The notes under the pieces: model-generated
Database searches by the model: none
What the model was told of the DNA's origin: nothing
Seen by the model: only the letters and a program-made list of their open reading frames with translations
Assembly (NCBI GenBank): GCA_027066255.1
Contig: JAMOOA010000183.1
Location: 1-5,619 of the forward strand
DNA length: 5,619 nucleotides
From: Candidatus Altimarinota bacterium
Lineage (GTDB): Bacteria > Patescibacteriota > Gracilibacteria > BD1-5 > UBA6164
Direction of reading: 5' to 3'
Made by a program: the position numbers and the translations under genes
Shown: positions 1-5,619 of the stretch, in pieces
Numbering within the stretch: position 1 is the first letter of the stretch
How the letters are laid out: every line of letters begins with the position of its first letter

Positions 1-601
1 TAATAGCATCTAGAGTCCCTGCAACGATGATGTGGAGTTTTGATTCTTGTTCTTGAGTGAAACTTGGGTCAAATACATGACTCCCATCTTGCATTCTTGC
101 AATCTTGATTCCTGAAACTGGTCCATCAAATGGTGCTCCAGCAATGAGGAGAGCGAGTGAAGCAGAAGTAATCCCCCAACTCCCTTGTTCTGATGCTCCG
201 TCACTCGAGAGAACAGTCGCGATGATTTGAGTATCGTTAACAATTCCTTTTGGAAACATTGGGCGAATTGGTCTATCAATCATCCTCGAAGTAAGAGTTG
301 CTGCATCTGTTGGTCTTGCCTCTCTTTTCATAAATCTGTTTCCTCCTATCTTTCCTGTTGCGTAGTATTTTTCTACATAATCTACAACAAGTGGAAAGAA
401 ACTTGCCTGCTTATTCAAGCCTACTTCTTTGAAACCGGCTGTAGTAAAAAGGACGTTCCCATTTATGTCACTCATGGTAACAGCTCCACTTGCAAAAAGT
501 CCTATTTTTCCTGTCTCGAAACTCAACTCCTTGCCCGCTATAGTAAATGTCTTTTTGAGTGGCTGTATACTTGAGATCGTCTGATCTGATATATCTATCA
601 T
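1..601 (-). CDS. pnp: Polyribonucleotide nucleotidyltransferase (PNPase), N-terminal 200 residues, partial
   Basis: PNPase is a phosphate-dependent 3'-to-5' exoribonuclease that degrades mRNA and can also add tails. The reading frame opens with ATG at 599-601 and runs without a stop to the left edge. The 200 visible residues cover most of the first RNase PH domain; whole proteins are usually about 700 residues, so the second RNase PH domain and the KH and S1 domains lie outside. Family signatures are clear: FFPLVVDYVEKYYATGKIGG, then NRFMKREARPT, SRMIDRPIRPMFPKG, the AGAPFDGPVSG segment and IIVAGTLDAI at the edge. No in-frame UGA occurs and all 19 glycines use GGN, unlike the neighbouring genes. 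No Shine-Dalgarno sequence is seen before the ATG. A terminator separates it from the upstream pilin gene, so it probably has its own promoter in 602-694, although I found no convincing -35/-10 pair there. Confidence 0.96.
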   Translation of the reverse strand, partial: MIDISDQTISSIQPLKKTFTIAGKELSFETGKIGLFASGAVTMSDINGNVLFTTAGFKEVGLNKQASFFPLVVDYVEKYYATGKIGGNRFMKREARPTDAATLTSRMIDRPIRPMFPKGIVNDTQIIATVLSSDGASEQGSWGITSASLALLIAGAPFDGPVSGIKIARMQDGSHVFDPSFTQEQESKLHIIVAGTLDAI

Positions 602-658
602 ATGTAAAAGTAAATATATAAAAGTTGATTTGAAGAAGATTTTTTACTCAAGGAGAAC

Positions 659-674
659 CAAGAAAAAATTCTTG
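659..674 (-). other. Small inverted repeat in the pnp leader
   Basis: CAAGAA and TTCTTG form a 6-bp stem around a 4-nt loop, in the stretch between the pilin terminator and the pnp start. In E. coli a leader hairpin cut by RNase III mediates pnp autoregulation. Whether this much smaller, AT-rich stem does anything similar is only a guess. Confidence 0.25.
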
Positions 675-694
675 AATCTAGTTTGAATCCAAAA

Positions 695-718
695 ACTCCT
701 TTTTCATCAAAAAGGAGT
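695..718 (-). terminator. Intrinsic terminator after the prepilin gene
   Basis: ACTCCTTTTT (695-704) and AAAAAGGAGT (709-718) form a perfect 10-bp stem with a 4-nt loop. On the minus strand the stem is followed by further T residues (694-691), as expected for an intrinsic terminator. It lies about 30 nt after the prepilin stop codon and before the pnp leader. An additional AT-only stem (724-730 with 735-741) sits between it and the stop codon and may contribute little. Confidence 0.75.
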
Positions 719-747
719 ATAGAGAAAAAACTGTTTTTTTCAAGTCC

Positions 748-1482
748 TTAGTATGGTGTAATTAGACCTCCTTCAACAACAGGAGTGACTCCTCCATTTT
801 TTCATAGAATGAGGCCTTGTGTTTCATCTACGGCTAATTCTAAAGATGTAATATCTACTGTTAAAGTATTACTAAGTGTTATCCTCATACCATCTGATGA
901 AATCATCATGATAGTCGTTCCAGAAGTAACTCCTGTTCCCGTAACTACATCTTGAGTATAGAACTTTGCAGTATCCTCTGGAAGACTGAGAGTGAATTTT
1001 TTCGTTCATGCCTTCCCTATTCATAATATAGGTTTTTGAATTCTAGGAGAGTATATTCAAACAACTCTTGCTATATCCTGATTGTTTCACACAATAATCG
1101 AAGATAGTTCATACTTTCAAGTGTTCTTTGTAGTTACTCCAATCTTATAAATATCTCCTCGAGGGTCTTCAAAATCTGGTGCAATAATTTTAAGAACTGA
1201 AGGAAGTATGTCTCCAGCTTTATAGTTTATGCCTATGATAGCTCCTGTTCATCATATCGAGGCTCCTCAAACTTCCTGTCATCATGAAGTAAATGCAAGA
1301 AGTGTAATTCCACTTATAGTTTCACTTTCAACTATAGTAATTATCTTCCCTATATCTTCTATACGAACGGTATTTTTCGCTGACTCTATATATCCTGCCA
1401 TACCAAGAAAACCTAATGTTGTTAATATTGAAAGTATAGTAATAGAGATAATCATCTCTACCAAGGTAAATCACTTATGCAT
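748..1482 (-). CDS. Type IV prepilin-like protein with N-terminal cleavage/methylation motif (UGA = Gly)
   Basis: This 244-residue protein starts MHKGFTLVEMIISITILSIL, the class III signal of type IV pilins and type II secretion pseudopilins: a short basic leader, Gly4 at -1, Phe at +1 (the residue normally N-methylated) and Glu at +5, then a hydrophobic helix to about residue 31. Prepilin peptidase is expected to cut after Gly4. That glycine is encoded by UGA (1471-1473). Eleven more in-frame UGA codons follow (for example 1282-1284, 1279-1281, 1252-1254, 1249-1251, 1117-1119, 802-804), giving 12 of about 33 glycines. The frame ends with TAA at 748-750. After the helix comes a Gly/Thr/Ile-rich, mostly beta-like region whose subfamily I do not recognise, so major pilin, minor pilin and pseudopilin all remain possible. 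It starts 31 nt after the PerM-like gene, in an AT-only leader without a Shine-Dalgarno sequence, and is followed by a terminator. With standard code it would look like several fragments. Confidence 0.92.
1471..1473 (-). other. UGA glycine codon at the prepilin peptidase cleavage site
   Basis: The codon reads TGA on the minus strand between AAG and TTT, in the context HK-G-FTLVEM. Glycine at -1 is nearly invariant in type IV prepilins, so the required residue identifies what UGA means here. Tryptophan or cysteine would not fit this position. Confidence 0.9.
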
Positions 1483-1513
1483 AAATAAATAAACTTAAGT
1501 ACTATGAAATATT

Positions 1514-2623
1514 TTATTTTGTCTCAAGTATTTTTTTCTTCATCTTCTTTAACATAAATCTTCCTTTTCAAAACGACTTCTTTTTTGTTTTTCAAAACTT
1601 AATATTCCCTTGCTCTGAAAGGAGTATTGCAACACTTCTTGTTGCTGGTATATGAGCTAAGACAATATTGATAATAACCATTATAGGAACACATAGAAGC
1701 ATCCCAACAACCCCCCATATTTTTGCCCAAAATAAAAGAGAAAGGAGTATAACAAGTGGGCTCAGGTTGAGTTTGTTTCCCATTAAACGAGGTTCTATAA
1801 AGTTTCACATTAGAAGTTGTACGGAAGCGAGCGCAATCAAAAGGAAGAGAAAAACAGACGCTGACTCAAACTGAACCAGCGAGAAAAATACTGGAAATGA
1901 AACAGCAATCATAGATCCGACTGTTGGTATATAATTCAAAAGAAATATAAGAAATGCCCAAAAAAGTGCAAAATCAATTCCAAAAAACAGAAGTATAAGA
2001 TAACTCACAAATCCTGTTATAAGACTTACTCCTGTTTTAATAACAAAGTATGTTTTTATGTCTTTCCCTATTTGATCTAGAATACTAAAAATACTTTTAT
2101 CCTCACTCACGAGTTTAATTTTCTTAGCAAGAAAACGTGATTCAAGAAGAATAAAGATGGTAAAGAAAAATATCGCTCCCGTACTTTTCACAATAGTTGT
2201 TACACCAAAGACAACCGATGATATGAGTTGAGGAATATTAATTTTCGAAGTAACTTCATCAAGAATAAGTGATTTATCTATAGAAAAGTACTCTCCCACA
2301 CGTACCATTACATTAATAAGTTTCTCTTGATATTCGGGAGCCTGTTTGATGATATCTTGTATATTTGAATTGATAATTTGAGAAAATACCCAGATAATAA
2401 ACCCATAGATAAAAAGAGAGGCAAGAAATGATAAAAGTGGAAATAGCCCTTTCCTTATAAAGAAATTTGAAAGCGATACTATTGCAAAAGAAAGGAACAA
2501 AGCAATGATAAATGGTATAAAGATAGGAGCCCCAACCTGAAGAATGTAAAAACCTACTACCATAGTAAGCATAACCACACTTATGGTAATAACATTGTTA
2601 TTTTTTTTCATAAGGAGTTTCAT
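1514..2623 (-). CDS. AI-2E transporter / PerM-family membrane protein (UGA = Gly)
   Basis: This 369-residue polytopic inner-membrane protein has the family's usual length. Hydrophobic segments lie at about 11-28, 31-50 and 62-84, followed by a soluble stretch with amphipathic helices to about 135, then further membrane segments at about 137-160 and 200-325. The family motif LNYIPTVGS is at 229-237, and the conserved GNFIEPRLMG at 273-282 precedes LSPLVILLSLLFWAKIWG and GMLLCVPIMV. Members include exporters of autoinducer-2 and Na+/H+ antiporter-like proteins; the substrate here cannot be told. Gly273 of the motif is encoded by UGA (1805-1807). Two more UGA codons (1592-1594, 1568-1570) extend the protein into a Lys-rich tail ending at TAA (1514-1516). 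The ATG at 2621-2623 is the first in frame; Met5 is an alternative, and neither has a clear ribosome binding site. The gene lies 46 nt after the surface-protein gene and 31 nt before the prepilin gene. Confidence 0.95.
1805..1807 (-). other. UGA glycine codon in the conserved PerM motif
   Basis: TGA falls between ATG and AAC in the conserved GNFIEPRLMG segment of the AI-2E/PerM family, where glycine is typical. The same frame continues unbroken with the family's C-terminal membrane segments, so this is neither a stop nor a frameshift. Confidence 0.92.
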
Positions 2624-2639
2624 AAAAAATAATGTCTAT

Positions 2640-2667
2640 ATAATAAATTTTTTCAAGAAAAAATCAA
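2640..2667 (-). promoter_or_regulatory. Possible sigma-70-like promoter before the PerM-like gene
   Basis: On the minus strand TTGATT (2667-2662, 4 of 6 to TTGACA) is followed after 16 nt by TATTAT (2645-2640, 5 of 6 to TATAAT), about 17 nt before the ATG. The stretch is almost pure AT, so a match this good could be chance. It would give an internal start within the putative operon and a very short leader. Confidence 0.25.
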
Positions 2668-2669
2668 CC

Positions 2670-4460
2670 TTACCTAATCTCCCAAAGATTTCCTTTTGAA
2701 TATATCTTTCTTGCATTAGGAGATGTAATAGCAGGGAAAACAATATCACATTGTCGTACATCAGCGAGAAAATCTAGGAAATTATTACATGGGCAAGAGT
2801 TACAGCTTGCGTTTCAAAATATAGCTGAACCGTTTGGGGAATACAAACAAGTGGTTTTTTTAGGAACAATAGGAAGACATATCCCTCGGATTGGGCAAAG
2901 ATTCTGATCCTGAGTATTACATGTATACCCAGCTGGACAAGAACAATTTTGTCCGCAACCTATTTCTACTATAGGGCATCCATTATTTATTTCCGGGCCA
3001 GGAATAATTGAACACGCGTCATTACAATCAGTAACACCGTCTCCGTCAGTATCCATTTTACAAGAATCACCATCCAAAACCTTTATAAGAACAGTTGCTG
3101 AGCCTGTGAGTCACTTACTATCTACGACGTCTAAGCGTGTTTGAAAAACATCTTCTTTTGTGTAAAGATGATCAATAGTAAGTCCATATCCTCCTGCTGC
3201 ATCTCCAAAATCCCAAGTATATCTAAATGGTGGAGTTCACCCGAAGGTCACTGCTTGAAAATCTACAAGAAGGTTTTTGTTCCCGATAATTGGATCTGCG
3301 AGTATATCTACGTTGAGAGAAATTATTTTTGAGGTACCTATTCCAACTATAATAGTAGAATAGACTTCTGCTGTATTTCCGCACTTATCCCTTACTGTCA
3401 GATATACCCTCCACTCTCCTTCAGAAGGAAGAAGAATATTATCAAGAAACTCTCCGTACTTGAAAAACTCATCTCCATTAGTAAGATTATAAAACCTCCA
3501 TATATACCCTGTTGGGTTTTCTATTCACTCTTCACAAAACCCCTCAACATCAGGGGTGAAATCATAGGTATCTACTGGGTCATCAAGGTTAGATACTTTA
3601 CAGTTTGTATCTCCTTGTTGACATGTCTTTTCCCATATATCAATAGCGAGAGCGAGTTCATTATCGACTATTTCTGTACAACTATTAGATTTGAGTGCTA
3701 TATAAGCAATCCTCAAAAACTCTTCCTTTGTGACACTCTTTTTAGGTCTCAGCTTCCCGTCTATCTTATCGAGCATTGTATACACTATTTTGTTTCCTTG
3801 CGCGTCGTACTCTACAAGTGTGAAATCTAAAGCTTTCTTAAAATACCCGTAAAATGTATAGGGAGTCCCATCTGAATTTGTTGATGCAACATCTTCTGAT
3901 AATCTTCATGATTCTCGTCCAGCAACTATATCTTGAATTATAGATTGATTATTTTCTATCGTCCAAATACCTGAATTTCTGAGAAGTACGGCTATCGCTT
4001 CTTCAAGAGTAATGTTATTATTTGTACAGAAAGGACGCTCGTTCTCCTTTTGTGTTCCATCTTCACAAGCAAACCCTGCGTCATATCAGCGAACATAGTT
4101 ATTTGCGTCAGCATCTGCCACACAATAAAAATACTTATTGCTGCTATCTATGTCGAAATACACGTCTTCTCACAAGTATTTTTCGATAAACTGAAACTCT
4201 GTATGGGGTTGAATACACCTCTTGCAAATAACCTCCATAGATATACCCACAAATTCGTCACGTTGCAAGAGTCTATATGGACTAAACTTTCCTTCATTAT
4301 CAGGAAATATCATTCCCCTATCATAAAAGAGTTGTAATTCATCACGGTATTTATAGTCAGCACTTATATCTGAAAAGACATTTTCCACTAATATCTGTCC
4401 AGCATGAACTGATCAGAGGGAGAGAAAGAACGTAATGAGGATAAGAAGAAATTTTTTCAC
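2670..4460 (-). CDS. Secreted SLH/PKD/thrombospondin type 3-like modular surface protein (UGA = Gly)
   Basis: This 596-residue protein starts with GTG at 4458-4460; an in-frame TAG a few codons upstream leaves no earlier start. Residues 1-20 are a signal peptide (KK, hydrophobic core, VHA before the cut). An SLH-like segment follows at about 26-80 (YRDELQLFYDRGMIFPDNEG, FSPYRLLQRDEFVGISMEVI), with further SLH-like helices at 147-166 and 236-258 (RPKKSVTKEEFLRIAYIAL). Two PKD domains come next, at about 300-368 and 387-461; the second has YTWDFGD and a typical VDSKGLTGSATV end. Residues 470-483 (DTDGDGVTDCNDAC) resemble a thrombospondin type 3 calcium-binding repeat. The last 135 residues carry 15 cysteines and are otherwise unrecognised. 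Eight UGA codons are read as glycine, including one in the signal peptide (4413-4415); the stop is TAA (2670-2672). An extracellular structural or adhesive role, anchored by the SLH part, is inferred. It is 28 nt from the methyltransferase gene. Confidence 0.9.
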
Positions 4461-4488
4461 AGATTCTCTGAGCTAAAGATGTAAAAAA

Positions 4489-4938
4489 CTATGAAACAGT
4501 AGCATACATAACAATTCCAGCTGCAACAGAAACATTGAGAGACTCTTTGTTTCCTAACATAGGTATCATAATTATTTCATCCGATAAATCCAGTATTTCT
4601 TGACTGACTCCATTGATTTCATTTCACACTACTAAACATATGTTTTCTTCTGTATTTCAAAAAAGTTCTTTGTAGTTTTTACTGACATCTGTAAGCTCGA
4701 TACTATATATCTTATAACTCTCTTTTTTCAGTTTTCTTAAAATATTTAAAGGCTCTTTATAGTACTCCCAATCTATGTAGTTTTGTGAATAAAGAGCTGT
4801 TTTTGATATCTCATTTCTTGGAGGGTGTGGACTATATCCTGTCAAAATAATCTTCTCAAACCCCGCTCCATCACAATTACGAAATATAGCTCCAACGTTT
4901 TGCATACTACGAATAGAGTCAAGAAGAATAATTTTCAT
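4489..4938 (-). CDS. SpoU/TrmH-family RNA 2'-O-ribose methyltransferase (UGA = Gly)
   Basis: This 149-residue protein transfers methyl from S-adenosylmethionine to a ribose 2'-OH of tRNA or rRNA. All three SPOUT motifs are present: motif 1, NVGAIFRNCDGAGF (14-27), with the conserved Asn14 and Arg20; motif 2, LVVGNEINGVS (102-112); and motif 3, IPMLGNKESLNVSVAAGIVM (125-144), which forms the trefoil knot that binds the cofactor. It is close to the size of single-domain members such as TrmL and lacks the N-terminal substrate-binding domain of larger TrmH/RlmB proteins. The exact RNA target is not evident. Gly94 and Gly105 are UGA codons (4657-4659, 4624-4626); reading them as stops would remove motifs 2 and 3. 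The stop is TAG (4489-4491), the only non-TAA stop in the window. The ATG lies shortly after the terminator of the upstream gene, with no Shine-Dalgarno sequence. It probably heads the unit that continues into the surface-protein gene. Confidence 0.93.
4624..4626 (-). other. UGA glycine codon in SPOUT motif 2
   Basis: TGA sits between GTG and AAT in LVV-G-NEINGV. Motif 2 of SpoU-family enzymes has a conserved Gly just before the (N)E pair, so the codon is read at a near-invariant glycine. Confidence 0.9.
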
Positions 4939-4956
4939 ATGTTATTTCTAGAAAAT

Positions 4957-4988
4957 ACAAAACCTCAACTATACTGTTGAGGTTTTGT
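4957..4988 (-). terminator. Strong intrinsic hairpin after the SLH/peptidoglycan-binding gene
   Basis: ACAAAACCTCAAC (4957-4969) pairs perfectly with GTTGAGGTTTTGT (4976-4988): a 13-bp stem with a 6-nt loop. On the minus strand the arm ends in a T-rich stretch (TTTTGTATTTTC). It begins 12 nt after the TAA at 5001-5003 and ends just before the methyltransferase start, so it should end the upstream transcript. Its symmetry would also allow it to work on the opposite strand, but no plus-strand gene is present. Confidence 0.8.
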
Positions 4989-5000
4989 TGTAAGTCAATG

Positions 5001-5619
5001 TTATCTATAGAGTTCTACAAGCGTATCTATAAGGTGAATCATTTCTTCTCTTGAAACTCCACCTTCTGGTGAAAATATAGTTCCATCGTCTATGGGTGAA
5101 AATAATCCAAGAGTCTGTCATGTAATGATATATGGGATATGCCAAGAAGTTTCTATATCTGTGTATCACAGTGTATCAGGGAGATTTACCTGAATCATAG
5201 CCATTCTCATAAGAATTTTTGTTGCTTCAGCCTTTGAAATAATATCATTTGGCCTGAATACTGGATATGAGCTCTTTGTATATTTCGCAAAAAATGCTTT
5301 TCTTGTTTTCTCTCCCCAGAATCATGCCCCTGCATCGTATATAGATGTAACAACTCCTTGATCTATTTGAAAAGCATATATCACATCCACAAAATCTTGT
5401 GTAAAATATCCATCTACATCTCCTTGATACATTCCAAGTCATTTAAATGTGTGTTTAAGTTCCTCTATAGACTCTGGATTGTATTGTCTTCAGAGATTTT
5501 TATCTATGAGTTCTTTATTTATGTGAAGAATATCTCCAGAGATAATCCCCAATTCTTGAGATTTTGCAATAACTTTTGCCTGCCAGAGAGAAAGGTCAAC
5601 GTCTGTATAGGTTAAATCT
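5001..5619 (-). CDS. SLH and peptidoglycan-binding domain surface protein, 3' part (UGA = Gly)
   Basis: The frame is open at the right edge and ends with TAA at 5001-5003; 205 residues are visible and the N-terminus is missing. Counting from the first full codon, residues 2-29 (TYTDVDLSLWQAKVIAKSQE, then LGIISGD) look like an SLH start. Residues about 50-113 form a type 1 peptidoglycan-binding domain (LKHTFKGLGMYQGDVDGYF, then VIYAFQIDQGV and AGAGFWGEKTRKAFFAKY). Residues 122-205 hold more SLH: FRPNDIISKAEATKILMRM, then YTDIETSWHIPYI, LGLFSPIDDGTIFSP and VSREEMIHLIDTL. Such domains fasten exported proteins to the cell wall, so this is probably an envelope protein; any catalytic or signal region would lie outside. 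Glycines 43, 60, 99, 151 and 167 are UGA codons. The terminator that follows makes this the last gene of its transcript. Confidence 0.9.

Noticed and set aside
227..574. Plus-strand open frame of 115 codons
   Set aside because: It lies wholly opposite the pnp gene, whose protein is unmistakable; the plus-strand translation has no recognisable features.
671..689. Short direct repeat TTGAATC twice in the pnp leader
   Set aside because: Two 7-nt copies in an AT-rich spacer are too short and too few to support an operator or repeat array.
1229..1492. Plus-strand open frame of 87 codons
   Set aside because: It is antisense to the prepilin gene, and its translation resembles nothing I know.
2645..2665. 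AT-only inverted repeat between the surface-protein and PerM-like genes as a terminator
   Set aside because: The stem is A/T pairs apart from one C-G, with almost no loop, so it would be unstable and is expected by chance in such AT-rich DNA.
4050..4337. Plus-strand open frame of 95 codons
   Set aside because: It is antisense to the SLH region of the surface protein, in which the minus-strand frame is supported by signal peptide and domain matches.
5245..5442. Minus-strand open frame of 65 codons in another frame
   Set aside because: It overlaps the peptidoglycan-binding/SLH gene out of frame; the frame ending at 5001 gives the recognisable domains.
748..5619. Many TGA-broken reading frames suggesting pseudogenes or frameshifts
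   Set aside because: The frame never changes within a gene, protein similarity continues straight through each TGA, and the TGA codons sit on glycine positions. Decay would also produce TAA, TAG and indels, which are absent inside the genes.
748..5619. UGA as tryptophan (table 4) or selenocysteine
   Set aside because: Tryptophan positions such as YTWDFGD use TGG, and UGA falls on conserved glycines. The number of UGA codons and lack of adjacent conserved hairpins rule out selenocysteine.

Overview
The window fits a bacterium of the candidate phyla Absconditabacteria (SR1) or Gracilibacteria (BD1-5), which read UGA as glycine (NCBI translation table 25). Under the standard code, five of the six genes would be broken by in-frame TGA codons. 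Read as glycine, they become intact proteins, and several of the UGA codons fall exactly on glycines that define their families. I count 30 in-frame UGA codons. The five genes whose 3' ends lie in the window stop with TAA (four) or TAG (one), never TGA. The DNA is AT-rich and densely packed. The sequence alone does not separate SR1 from Gracilibacteria.

All six genes are on the minus strand, so transcription runs from high to low coordinates. (1) 5619-5001: 3' part of a cell-surface protein with S-layer homology (SLH) segments around a peptidoglycan-binding domain, ended by a strong hairpin at 4957-4988. (2) 4938-4489: a compact SpoU/TrmH-family RNA 2'-O-methyltransferase. (3) 4460-2670: a secreted modular protein with a signal peptide, SLH segments, two PKD domains, a thrombospondin type 3-like calcium-binding stretch and a Cys-rich tail. 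(4) 2623-1514: an AI-2E/PerM-family membrane protein with a Lys-rich tail. (5) 1482-748: a type IV prepilin-like protein, followed by a terminator at 695-718. (6) 601 to the left edge: the first 200 residues of polynucleotide phosphorylase (pnp).

Genes 2 to 5 are separated by only 28, 46 and 31 nt with no strong terminator between them, and probably form one transcription unit flanked by the two hairpins. Most of its content is cell-envelope related: surface protein, membrane protein and pilin. The methyltransferase at its head and pnp after it are RNA-metabolism genes. No stretch longer than 300 bases lacks a gene; the longest gap is 602-747. I see no tRNA, rRNA, CRISPR array or mobile element. 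The main biological interest is the recoded UGA, its uneven use (12 in the pilin, none in the pnp fragment), and the surface-protein architecture.
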